A DNA stretch of 64,000 nucleotides from NCBI GenBank assembly GCA_933228675.1, contig OW121741.1, positions 60,233,363-60,297,362 of the forward strand. The letters are read 5' to 3'. Positions within the stretch are counted from its first letter, which is position 1. Every line of letters begins with the position of its first letter. Under the pieces are notes generated by a model. The model made no database searches and was not told the DNA's origin. It worked only from the letters and a program-made list of their open reading frames with translations. The position numbers and the translations under genes were made by a program. Of the stretch, positions 23,800-35,697 are shown piece after piece. The stretch is from Stomorhina lunata. Lineage: Eukaryota; Arthropoda; Insecta; Diptera; Rhiniidae.

Positions 23800-26700
23800 C
23801 ACTGCTCTACAAAATGAAACTTTTTGTGTTGTCTGGGATCACCACTATATTTTTTTTATCTGCTATAGTCCCCTGACTATAAAAATGGTCGAAATTTAAA
23901 ATTTTATGGATACGATTTTTTTTTTAAATTTTTTTCTAAAATTTGTCATTTTTAAAAAAGGAGATCCATTGATATTACCATATCTCCAAAACGGGCTGTC
24001 CGATTTTGTTGGGGAAAACTGCATATAATAGCAAATTAAATTGCCTTTAAATTGTATACAATTCTTTTAAATGCTTATTGGTTTCAGAGTTATTTGCATC
24101 GAGATATAAAAAAATCGATTTTTTGTATTAAAAGTTTCCATTTTTTTTTCTTTTTTTTAATTCGTAAAAAATCGAAAATGACAAAAACGTACGATTTTTT
24201 TTACGTGATTGCAAAACTGTGAATATTCCAAATAAGCCAAGCTTTATTTCATGAAGATCTATGCATAAACGGTAATTGTATTAATACTTAAGTGAATGAA
24301 GTGAAAATACGTAATTTTTGTACAAGTAAGCCGTATGAAGCCTATTGTTAAAAAAAGAAGTAGAGGCCACAATTTTGAAGCCAATTTCATAAAATTTGAC
24401 ACTGGTTATTTTTTGCTACAAGAGCAAAGCCTGTTTTAATAGTATAAAATCGTCCATACTTGTGGGCTACCTTCCATAGAACCTTCTTCCCGGAATATAG
24501 TTTTATGTTCCTCAAATCAAAAAATTTCCTTCTATCTACATAGAAATAAACCTTATCTCACATATTAACCTGCTATCGGAAATTTTTTAAATGTAAATAG
24601 TGAAGTTTTATATTTTTGTTTATTTAGCTACGCTACCTTTATTAAAGAAATGGTGTAAAATTTAGTAGTTAAAGTATTTAAAAATAGTTTCTACATTTTG
24701 CTTGCCTACTGTAATTTTCCTAAAAAGTTCGAAACAATCAGTCGAAATGAGTTCCAAGCAGCATTTTCATCTGGTGATAGTAACGTCTCGAATGTTGAGC
24801 TTTGTAGTAGTTTTCGGATTTGTGGACCATCAAAAACACCTTCAGAAATTTTAGAAGTGGATAAATTTGGGAATATTGTTTTTATATAATTGAATGCCTT
24901 TTCATTTTTGTTTAGCGCTTTAACAAAATTCTTGACCAATCCAAGCTTGATATGCAATGGCGGAAAAATCACATTCTCCTTTTTTACTAGAGCAGCGTAT
25001 TTTATATTGTGTGTGCCTACTTCATTATTGGTTCTTGCTGGCCAGTCCTTCTTTATATAATGTGCGCTTCGATCTCGGCTATCCCAAAGGCAGAGAAAAC
25101 AACAATGTTTTGTGTAACCACCTTGTAGTCCAGTCAATAAAGCTACCACTTTCAAGTCGCAACATACTTTCCAATCGTATTTTTCATAATTAATATATTT
25201 TAAAAGTTTTGACATGGTTTCATAAGTCTCCTTTGTATTAACGGCATGTGCGATGGGTATTGATGGCTTCTGATTGCCATTGTGTAATAAAACAGCTTTA
25301 AGGCTTTCTTTGTTACTATCAATAAATAGTCTCCATTCACTTGCGTCATATTTTTGGCCAAGCTTTCCAAAAAGTCCACTGATATCATAGCAAAAACATA
25401 TATTGTCTTTAGTTGTATAAAAACAAGCATATGGCTTATGTCGTTCACGATAGGTAGTTATTATAACCTGTTTTTCAACTAAATCTCTTTCTTTTAGACG
25501 GGATGCAAGTAGCTCTGACTGTTGTTTTGAAAGCTCTAGGTCTCTTATAAGATCATTTAACAAGGACTGTGTAAAAGGCTTTGGGCAAAATCCATGAGAT
25601 ACGCTGGAGATGTTTGAAGATGAAGAAACAGGGGATGGAGGAACTTCAGTATACGTAGAATGTTGATTTTCGGGACATAGAACTTCATCTGAATCTAGCA
25701 CGGGAAGTGTAAATCCACCAGCTGAAATCGTGGGATAAGACCAAAGCATATGTTTTCCAAATCCACTTTTTCTACTTAAACAAAAGTAACAGTCAGCATC
25801 ATGATTAGATGTTTCTCTCCACATCATAGGTTTTTCAATTTGCATGTTTCCTCTGTGAAAAATAAAAATTTTCCAATGAGTATCAAAAATATTTTGAAAT
25901 AATATAAGTATTACTTACTGAGGGTGGGATTCCCATTTTTTTAACATATATTCACAGCAAATTGAATTAGGCGTCCAATATTGGCTTAAATTATCTACAT
26001 CTATTTTGAAATAATCTTTAAATTAATTTTGTAGTGAAATAGTGAACTTTCGCCGGCCTTTTGCTATAGTGTATACACCACATATATAACAAAATATATC
26101 CGGGTTATTTTTGCAGACAAATTTTCTACGTGTATTATTCATTTTTTAAAAATTCGCCAACCAAATAAATAGTTTGTTGTAATGACAACTTGACTTTTCG
26201 CGATCAGAAACGCTAGTTAAATAACATGAATGAACTAAATGAACTACTTTAAATATGTTGCATTTTTACCAAAAGTACCTATTTTTTAAAAGAAAATACC
26301 TAGGTGAATAAGGACCAAAGAATAATTTACCTGTCAAAAGTTGAATTTTGAAACACCGAATGCAATAGGCAAGTAAGGCTTATTGCAGTGACGAGTAAAA
26401 ATTGGTTCAATGTGAGTAAAGCTATAAAAAATTAATGTAAAGTCATAAAAAACAGCAAAAAACCATTCTTGTTTTATCTACCTGCTGAACAGAAGTGTAC
26501 TTCATTTATCAAAATATTTTCGCGGAACACACTCAAATTAATTCCAGGTATAACAGTTTCTATGACCGAGTGATAAAATTAAATTTTTTAAATTTTTATG
26601 ATTTAAAAAGACAAAGTTGCGCAAAATGTCATACCTTAATGAATTTAGTCAAAAACAATAATAGGCTTAATATGCCAAATTTTTACTAAATTGGATATTT

Positions 26701-27186
26701 TCACTTTATTGTCAATAAAACCAACATTTATTGATGTATTTTCACGAAACAAGGCTTCACTTATTTATAAGATTCACAGCTTTAACACCGTGAAATAAAA
26801 ATGGCAAGCTTTTGAAACTTTCGATTTTTTATGAATTTTTGAAAAATAAAGATTTTTCGATTTTGCAAAAAAAAAACTTTTTTTATATTTTTATGTCAAT
26901 AACTCCACAACCGTTGATGATATGAAAAAATTGTCTTAACAAGACTTAAAGAAAATTTTGTGGTGAATCCGCTCGTGTTCCTCTCAACGAATTTGGATAA
27001 GCCGTTTCCAAGTTACGATAAAATAAATGGAACGACCTCTGTGAAAATCCGTAATTTTAGAAAAAAAATTTTTAAAAAAATCGTATCCATAAAATTTTAA
27101 ATTTTGGGTGTTTTTGTACTTAGGGGGCCATAATACATCGAAATTAAATAGTTAGACTTCAAACCAATTTTTGCTGTTGACCAGTG
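23800..27186. mobile_element. CACTG-ended DNA transposon carrying a DDE-candidate gene
   Basis: The left end begins CACTGCTCTACA and the right end (reverse complement) CACTGGTCAACA. TTA lies on both outer sides (23797-23799 and 27187-27189), a possible 3 bp duplication. Inside, 23893-23945 and 27052-27106 are inverted relatives (aaaattttatggatacgat and following). The only gene is the minus-strand DDE-candidate. CACTA-type elements have CACTA/CACTG ends and 2-3 bp duplications, which would fit, but the match of the ends is short. Confidence 0.55.
24706..26142 (-). pseudogene. Zinc-finger/DDE-candidate transposase-like gene (third copy)
   Basis: Exon 1 is 26142-25919, starting MNNTRRKFVC and containing FCYICG. 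The intron is 25918-25853 (gtaagt...ttttcacag), and exon 2 is 25852-24706. The splice restores the frame across a shared codon. Ordered motifs: FCYICG, PNSICCEYML, the PMMWRETSNHDADCYFC zinc-like cluster, a Ser/Pro linker, SEWRLFIDSN, VCCDLKV, HCCFLCLWDSRD, LHIKLGLVKNF and DGPQIRKLL. One in-frame stop at 26025-26023 (exon 1) and a stop at the end of exon 2 break it. The C-terminal region with the GERFHQ motif seen in the 13620 gene was not found downstream. It is clearly the same family as the 5737 and 13620 genes but only moderately similar, so this is a different lineage rather than a recent copy. Function unknown; transposase by context. Confidence 0.7.
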
Positions 27187-27210
27187 TTATAAGCAGCTAA
27201 GTTTTCAACA

Positions 27211-27277
27211 GCCGAAGTGGCACAGTGGAAGTGTCTGCGGTTAGCAGTACGTGAGACTTCGGTTCAAACCCGTCCGA
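27211..27277 (+). other. tRNA-like promoter-bearing segment (SINE head or decayed tRNA)
   Basis: tggcacagtggaag (27218-27231) fits an A box, and ggttcaaaccc (27261-27271) fits a B box, at normal tRNA spacing. The acceptor and anticodon stems do not fold well, so a functional tRNA is unlikely. A tRNA-derived SINE head or a tRNA pseudogene fits better. The following 250 bp (to 27533) contain gttaactt/ctttaagttaa motifs and paired gtcggac/gtccgac, with no other recognisable feature. Confidence 0.4.
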
Positions 27278-28096
27278 CTTAAAAAGTTATTTTTTATTTG
27301 AAATAGACGTTTATTTCTACCTACAAATGTTAACTTCAAGTTAACTGATAGATATCTAACTTTAAGTTAATTAAGAGTAATGCAGAGTCGGACAATTGAC
27401 TACTTCCTAGGACACCGCCATGTTAAAATAGTTAGTAAATTACATAGAGAAGTAATCCAAGTGTCAGTTACAACTACTTGAGAAATAGTTAGCTTTAAGT
27501 AAATATAAAGTTAACTGAATGTCCGACAGGGATAATATATTATCACATGTACGCCAGGAGTATCTTTTTTCTCTTGTCATTTAAAAGTGTGTTTCAATCA
27601 AAATTTTTCGTATTTTTTCGATATTTTCGGTGTTTATAAACCGATTTTAATGAAATCTAATAGCGTTCAAAGAATTTCCAAAAATCTGATATATAATTAT
27701 GTAGGTCCATCCTCCAGTGGCTTCAGAAACTTGATTTCAACAGACAGACGGACATCGCTTAATCGATTCTCCTCCCGATTCTGAGTCGATCGGTATAATT
27801 TTTATGGTCTACGATCACTAATAAAAAAATTACAAACGGAATCACCAACTTATAATACCCTTTTACCTATTGGTGAAGGGTATAACAACAAAAACAATTT
27901 GTGTAGGTTTTTTCATCAACACATCACATACGTAGCGCATGTATCTGGCCAGATACACTTGTAGTTTGTAGAGTTATGTATTTTATTTGCATTTTTGAAT
28001 GTTTTTTTGCGTTTGTTTACCCAAATCAACTGAAACTGCACTATATTTGCACTCTGAATAATTGTAGCTTAGTATAAATTATATGCCAAATGATGA

Positions 28097-28275
28097 CTAT
28101 TAGGGTGGGTCGTTTTTTAACTTTTGTCTTTGATCGACTTCTAATAGTGAAATTATATGGCCAAATTATGTCAGTCGGAAGTGTGCAAAATATTATTGAT
28201 TTATTTTTAGGATACGAGCCGCGCAACGGGCGCAAAGTTTTTGACCCCATTTGTATGAGGACAACTGAGAGTATT
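28097..28275 (+). repeat. Interspersed repeat starting TTAGGGTGGGT (copy b)
   Basis: Inverted relative of 17716-17884. It ends beside a HINE 3' terminus (acaagtaagagtg at 28324). The 200 bp before it (27884-28096) show no gene. Confidence 0.72.
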
Positions 28276-28325
28276 TTCAGTTTTTGCTACATTTCGTCTA
28301 TTTACAATTTATTTTTAAGAGAAAC

Positions 28326-28855
28326 AAGTAAGAGTGCTATGCCGAACCTTAAATACCCTTCACCAATGGTGTTACAAAAGTAAAGTAAAGTACAGAGTAG
28401 AAAAAGATTTTGGTCAATTAGAAGTGTGTATGTTTCTGAAGACTGATTTAGGTGATTTAGGTGTTTATTGATTTTCTAATGTGAAAATGTTTCAAATCTC
28501 GATAATTAACACGGCTTTTAAATGTGTGTCCTCATACATTTAATTTTTAGGCGATATATGAATAATACTTTAATTAGTGAATAACCTTGTTTCATATTGG
28601 GTCTTCATTTTGGAGTTAGATTGAAATACAAACAATTTCAGAAATTACACAACATTGTAACATTTCGCACCTTGAGAGAGGTCGTATTTAAATGCATATA
28701 TCTGATTAAATGGTTGCTTAATGAGAATATTTAGCGGACCTATTTAGATTAGACTTTTGGCAACAACACTTACGTAAGATATGAATAAAGGCCATCATAA
28801 TGTTCAAAAGTCACTTATTTAAGACATATTTCGGTATGATGAAATCAATGTAGAG
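28326..28855 (-). mobile_element. Diverged HINE-like element, 3' part only
   Basis: Begins with caagtaagagtgctatgccg and contains the tacccttcaccaatgg and ataatgttcaaaagtcac segments that mark the distal HINE part. It is cut off by the gypsy fragment that follows. A segment at 28420-28640 resembles 3430-3620 in the first duplicate. Confidence 0.55.
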
Positions 28856-30100
28856 GAGATTAGAGTCCGACCAAATTCGAAGCCATATCCTGATCCTACA
28901 GTTAAGAAAGAAATAAAGTGGATACATACTTCATATCAAGTATTGATTTGAAGGATGCGTTCTGGCAGATTCCACTTGCCGAGGATAGCAGGCCTAAGAC
29001 TGCGTTTACAGTACCTGGTCAGCCGCATTATCATTTCACCGTCATGCCGTTTGGGCTATGTAATGCAGCCCAACGGTTATGCCGGTTGATGGATAAGGTG
29101 ATCAGTGCCGAGTTGTGGCCGAAAGTGTTTGTTTATCTTGACGATTTGTTAGTCGTCTTTTCAAATTTCAGTTCCCATATGTCTCTGTTACGAAACGTAG
29201 GTGATCTATTGTCTCGAGCAAATCTAACAATAAATTTAAAAAGTCCAAGTTTTTCCAGAAAGAATTGCGGTATCTTGGATACAATGTGGGTGAAGGGAAG
29301 CTAAAAGCAGACCGGCAGAAAATATCTGGAATTATAAAAATACCCATTCCCAAATGTACTCGAGATGTTCGCAGGTTTCTAGGTCTGCGTTCATGGTTTA
29401 GGAGATTTATTAGAGATTTTGCCACCCTAACAGCTACGATTACACGCACACTCCGAAAAGGCAAAGTGTTTAATTTTGACGAAGAAGCCGTCAATGCCTT
29501 CAGTAAACTTAAAATAGCCTTAACGACAAGTCCAATAGCTTTTTATTCCGCCAAGCTTACAAGTACACAACGCAACTACAGTGTAACTGAGCGTGAATGC
29601 CTAGCAGTGCTATTCAGAAATTTCGACCTTTCATTGAACTTATGCCTTTCACTGTATTAACCGATCATAGTGCATTAAAATGGCTAATGAATCAAAAGGA
29701 ATTAAGCGGCCGATAAGCTCGGTGGAGTCTTAAGCTGCAGAGCTTTCAGTTTGATATACAACACCAAAAAGGGTGTCAGAACGTAGTAGCCGATACCTTG
29801 TCTCGCCTATATGTAGACGAACAACCAATTATAGATATGAATTCACCAGAGTTTGAAAGTCCCGAATATGTCGAACTTCGTGAGAACATTAGTAAGAATG
29901 CCAACGTTTTACCCGATTTAAAAATTCAAGATTTGTATATTTACAAAAGAACAATACCATCGGACGGTAATTCGGTAAATGAAAATTTTATTTGGAAACT
30001 GTGGGTTCCGCATAACCTCACTGAAAAGCTAATCGCGAACACCCATGAGCCAACCGTTAAATCACATTGTGGGATTGGAAAAACCATAGCTAGTATTTTT
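28856..30100 (+). pseudogene. Ty3/gypsy pol fragment (RT, RNase H, integrase zinc finger)
   Basis: Three successive broken frames cover contiguous pol domains. First, 28918-29304 is the reverse transcriptase palm (SSIDLKDAFWQIPL, FTVMPFGLCNA, and VYLDDLL with the catalytic Asp pair). Second, 29265-29660 covers the RT thumb (RFLGLRSWFRRFI) and RNase H (NYSVTERECLAVLF). Third, 29798-30100 enters the integrase zinc finger (THEPTVKSHCGIGKT). Gag, protease, the integrase core and LTRs are absent. The 3' side is cut by a HINE at 30101. It is an old, inactive copy, distinct from the other two gypsy copies in the window. Confidence 0.88.
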
Positions 30101-31026
30101 ATACCCTTCACCAATAGGTGAAAGGGTATTATAAGTTTGTGATTCCGTTTGTAATTTTATTAGTGATCGTAGACCCCATAAAAATTATACCGATCGACTC
30201 AGAATCGGGAGGAGAATCGATTAAGCGATGTCTGTCTGTCCGTCCGTCTGTCTGTCTGTTGAAATCAAGTTTCTGAAGCCCCTGGAGGATGGACTTACAT
30301 AAATTATATATCAGATTTTAGGAAATTCTCCCGCAATGAACGCTATTAAATTTCATTAAAATCGGTTTATAAACACCGAAAATATCGAAAAAATACCAAA
30401 AATTAGACGAAAATTTGAAAATTTTTGATTGAAACACACTTTTAAATAACAAGAGAAAAAAGATACTCCTGGTGTACATGTGATAATATGTTATATATCA
30501 GATTGTAGGAAATAGTTTCCCAAAGCACTCTGTAAAATTTTATGAAAATCGGTCCATAAACAACTGAGATATCGCCAAAACACTGAATTTGATGTATCGC
30601 AAATTGCCCAAAGTTCGCATTAGAGAATGTTTGTTGAAAAAATGAAATGCAGAAATAGGAAAAACCATCCTCCTTTAGCACGGACCTACATAAATTTTAT
30701 ATCAGATTTTAGGAAATTCCCCCGCCAAGTACGTTATTAAATTTTATCAAAAGCGGTCCATAAACAATTGAGATATCGCCATAACACTGCATTTGATGTA
30801 CAGCAAATTGCCCAAAGTACGTGTCTAAGAAATTTTGTTTACATTTTGTAAGTATTGTTTCAGCGATATCTCAGGTGTTTATGGACCGATTGTGATGAAA
30901 TTTGACATCGTTCTTTGTGTGAGGATTTTCTAAAATCTATACTCCACAAATCTGATTACGAATACCATTCAAACTGTACCGATCAACTCAGAATCGGCAG
31001 GTGAATCGATTTTGCGACCTCCGTCC

Positions 31027-31077
<51 letters not shown>

Positions 31078-31824
31078 CGTCTGTCTGTCTGTCTGTTGAA
31101 ACTATATATCAGATTTTAGGAAATTCTCCCGCAATGAACGCTATTAAATTTCATTAAAATCGGTTTATAAACACCGAAAATATCGAAAAAATACCAAAAA
31201 TTAGACGAAAATTTGAAAATTTTTGATTGAAACACACTTTTAAATAACAAGAGAAAAAAGATACTCCTGGTGTACATGTGATAATATGTTATATATCAGA
31301 TTGTAGGAAATAGTTTCCCAAAGCACTCTGTAAAATTTTATGAAAATCGGTCCATAAACAACTGAGATATCGCCAAAACACTGAATTTGATGTATCGCAA
31401 ATTGCCCAAAGTTCACATTAGAGAATGTTTGTTGAAAAAATGAAATGCAGAAATAGGAAAAACCATCCTCCTTTAGCACGGACCTACATAAATTTTATAT
31501 CAGATTTTAGGAAATTCCCCCGCCAAGTACGTTATTAAATTTTATCAAAAGCGGTCCATAAACAATTGAGATATCGCCATAACACTGCATTTGATGTACA
31601 GCAAATTGCCCAAAGTACGTGTCTAAGAAATTTTTTTTACATTTTGTAAGTATTGTTTCAGCGATATCTCAGGTGTTTATGGACCGATTGTGATGAAATT
31701 TGACATCGTTCTTTGTGTGAGGATTTTCTAAAATCTATACTCCACAAATCTGATTACGAATACCATTCAAACTGTACCGATCAACTCAGAATCGGCAGGT
31801 GAATCGATTTTGCGACCTCCGTCC

Positions 31825-31862
<38 letters not shown>

Positions 31863-32629
31863 TGAAATCTAGTTTCTGAAGCCCCTGGAGGATGGACTTA
31901 CATAAATTATATATCAGATTTTAGGAAATTCTCCCGCAATGAACGCTATTAAATTTCATTAAAATCGGTTTATAAACACCGAAAATATCGAAAAAATACC
32001 AAAAATTAGACGAAAATTTGAAAATTTTTGATTGAAACACACTTTTAAATAACAAGAGAAAAAAGATACTCCTGGTGTACATGTGATAATATGTTATATA
32101 TCAGATTGTAGGAAATAGTTTCCCAAAGCACTCTGTAAAATTTTATGAAAATCGGTCCATAAACAACTGAGATATCGCCAAAACACTGAATTTGATGTAT
32201 CGCAAATTGCCCAAAGTTCGCATTAGAGAATGTTTGTTGAAAAAATGAAATGCAGAAATAGGAAAAACCATCCTCCTTTAGCACGGACCTACATAAATTT
32301 TATATCAGATTTTAGGAAATTCCCCCGCCAAGTACGTTATTAAATTTTATCAAAAGCGGTCCATAAACAATTGAGATATCGCCATAACACTGCATTTGAT
32401 GTACAGCAAATTGCCCAAAGTACGTGTCTAAGAAATTTTGTTTACATTTTGTAAGTATTGTTTCAGCGATATCTCAGGTGTTTATACACCGATTGTGATG
32501 AAATTTGACATCGTTCTTTGTGTGAGGATTTTCTAAAATCTATACTCCACAAATCTGATTACGAATACCATTCAAACTGTACCGATCAACTCAGAATCGG
32601 CAGGTGAATCGATTTTGCGACCTCCGTCC

Positions 32630-32699
<70 letters not shown>

Positions 32700-34295
32700 C
32701 TGTCTGTCTGTTGAAATCTAGTTTCTGAAGCCCCTGGAGGATGGACTTACATAAATTATATATCAGATTTTAGGAAATTCTCCCGCAATGAACGCTATTA
32801 AATTTCATTAAAATCGGTTTATAAACACCGAAAATATCGAAAAAATACCAAAAATTAGACGAAAATTTGAAAATTTTTGATTGAAACACACTTTTAAATA
32901 ACAAGAGAAAAAAGATACTCCTGGTGTACATGTGATAATATGTTATATATCAGATTGTAGGAAATAGTTTCCCAAAGCACTCTGTAAAATTTTATGAAAA
33001 TCGGTCCATAAACAACTGAGATATCGCCAAAACACTGAATTTGATGTATCGCAAATTGCCCAAAGTTCGCATTAGAGAATGTTTGTTGAAAAAATGAAAT
33101 GCAGAAATAGGAAAAACCATCCTCCTTTAGCACGGACCTACATAAATTTTATATCAGATTTTAGGAAATTCCCCCGCCAAGTACGTTATTAAATTTTATC
33201 AAAAGCGGTCCATAAACAATTGAGATATCGCCATAACACTGCATTTGATGTACAGCAAATTGCCCAAAGTACGTGTCTAAGAAATTTTGTTTACATTTTG
33301 TAAGTATTGTTTCAGCGATATCTCAGGTGTTTATGGACCGATTGTGATGAAATTTGACATCGTTCTTTGTGTGAGGATTTTCTAAAATCTATACTCCACA
33401 AATCTGATTACGAATACCACTCAAACTGTACCGATCAACTCAGAATCGGCAGGTGAATCGATTTTGCGACCTCCGTCCGTCTGTTTGTCTGTCTGTCTGT
33501 CTGTCCGTCTGTCTGTCTATCTGTCTGTTGAAATCTAGTTTCTGAAGCCCCGGGAGGATGGACTTACATAAATTATATATCAGATTTTAGGAAATTCTCC
33601 CGCAATGAACGCTATTAAATTTCATTAAAATCGGTTTATAAACACCGAAAATATCGAAAAAATACCAAAAATTAGACGAAAATTTGAAAATTTTTGATTG
33701 AAACACACTTTTAAATAACAAGAGAAAAAAGATACTCCTGTTGTACATGTGATAATATGTTATATATCAGATTGTAGGAAATAGTTTCCCAAAGCACTCT
33801 GTAAAATTTTATGAAAATCGGTCCATAAACAACTGAGATATCGCCAAAACACTGAATTTGATGTATCGCAAATTGCCCAAAGTTCGCATTAGAGAATGTT
33901 TGTTGAAAAAATGAAATGCAGAAATAGGAAAAACCATCCTCCTTTAGCACGGACCTACATAGATTTTATATCAGATTTTAGGAAATTCCCCCGCCAAGTA
34001 CGTTATTAAATTTTATCAAAAGCGGTCCATAAACAATTGAGATATCGCCATAACACTGCATTTGATGTACAGCAAATTGCCCAAAGTACGTGTCTAAGAA
34101 ATTTTGTTTACATTTTGTAAGTATTGTTTCAGCGATATCTCAGGTGTTTATGGACCGATTGTGATGAAATTTGACATCGTTCTTTGTGTGAGGATTTTCT
34201 AAAATCTATACTCCACAAATCTGATTACGAATACCATTCAAACTGTACCGATCAACTCAGAATCGGCAGGTGAATCGATTTTGCGACCTCCGTCC

Positions 34296-34326
<31 letters not shown>

Positions 34327-35116
34327 CGCCTGTCTGTCTGTCTGTCTGTTGAAATCTAGTTTCTGAAGCCCCTGGAGGATGGACTTACATAAATTATATA
34401 TCAGATTTTAGGAAATTCTCCCGCAATGAACGCTATTAAATTTCATTAAAATCGGTTTATAAACACCGAAAATATCGAAAAAATACCAAAAATTAGACGA
34501 AAATTTGAAAATTTTTGATTGAAACACACTTTTAAATAACAAGAGAAAAAAGATACTCCTGGTGTACATGTGATAATATGTTATATATCAGATTGTAGGA
34601 AATAGTTTCCCAAAGCACTCTGTAAAATTGTATGAAAATCGGTCCATAAACAACTGAGATATCGCCAAAACACTGAATTTGATGTATCGCAAATTGCCCA
34701 AAGTTCGCATTAGAGAATGTTTGTTGAAAAAATGAAATGCAGAAATAGGAAAAACCATCCTCCTTTAGCACGGACCTACATAAATTTTATATCAGATTTT
34801 AGGAAATTCCCCCGCCAAGTACGTTATTAAATTCTATCAAAAGCGGTCCATAAACAATTGAGATATCGCCATAACACTGCATTTGATGTACAGCAAATTG
34901 CCCAAAGTACGTGTCTAAGAAATTTTGTTTACATTTTGTAAGTATTGTTTCAGCGATATCTCAGGTGTTTATGGACCGATTGTGATGAAATTTGACATCG
35001 TTCTTTGTGTGAGGATTTTCTAAAATCTATACTCCACAAATCTGATTACGAATACCATTCAAACTGTACCGATCAACTCAGAATCGGCAGGTGAATCGAT
35101 TTTGCGACCTCCGTCC

Positions 35117-35156
<40 letters not shown>

Positions 35157-35697
35157 GCCTGTCCGTCTGTCTGTCTGTTGAAATCTAGTTTCTGAAGCCC
35201 CTGGAGGATGGACTTACATAAATTATATATCAGATTTTAGGAAATTCTCCCGCAATGAACGCTATTAAATTTCATTAAAATCGGTTTATAAACACCGAAA
35301 ATATCGAAAAAATACCAAAAATTAGACGAAAATTTGAAAATTTTTGATTGAAACACACTTTTAAATAACAAGAGAAAAAAGATACTCCTGGTGTACATGT
35401 GATAATATGTTATATATCAGATTGTAGGAAATAGTTCCCCAAAGCACTCTGTAAAATTTTATGAAAATCGGTCCATAAACAACTGAGATATCGCCAAAAC
35501 ACTGAATTTGATGTATCGCAAATTGCCCAAAGTTCGCATTAGAGAATGTTTGTTGAAAAAATGAAATGCAGAAATAGGAAAAACCATCCTCCTTTAGCAC
35601 GGACCTACATAAATTTTATATCAGATTTTAGGAAATTCCCCCGCCAAGTACGTTATTAAATTTTATCAAAAGCGGTCCATAAACAATTGAGATATCG
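30101..35697 (+). mobile_element. HINE/DINE-1-like element with seven internal 0.8 kb units
   Basis: The 5' hairpin at 30101-30129 is followed by gtgattccg and the actcagaatcgggaggag block, then seven near-identical units. Equivalent points are at 30681, 31479, 32284, 33133, 33950, 34771 and 35600 (spacings 798, 805, 849, 817, 821, 829). Length differences are mostly in the CTGT/CCGT tract. Each unit has four related sub-repeats of about 200 bp. The array ends at gagatatcg where the RAG1-like transposon begins; the distal HINE part is missing. The repeated 79-codon minus-strand frame is a by-product of unit identity. Confidence 0.85.

Larger units (their letters stand above)
18055..27883 (-). 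mobile_element. Reverse HINE/DINE-1-like element with internal array, interrupted twice
   Basis: The 3' end is at about 18055 (caagtaagagtggtatattc and the tcggctttgccga hairpin). The 5' hairpin is at 27855-27883. Between them lie the distal part (18055-19090 and 20388-21050), an array of about 820 bp units (21050-23702), and a 5' remnant (27534-27883). Insertions: mariner 19091-20387, and the block 23703-27533 that includes the CACTG element. The 5' remnant resumes at a different point of the unit than where the array broke, so some unit sequence was lost. Confidence 0.68.

Noticed and set aside
21330..35600. The 79-codon frame starting MLKEDGFSYF, present ten times
   Set aside because: It is identical because the DNA units are recent copies. 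It lies within sub-repeats, has no motif, and the same DNA is also a decayed repeat without the frame at 6870-7593.
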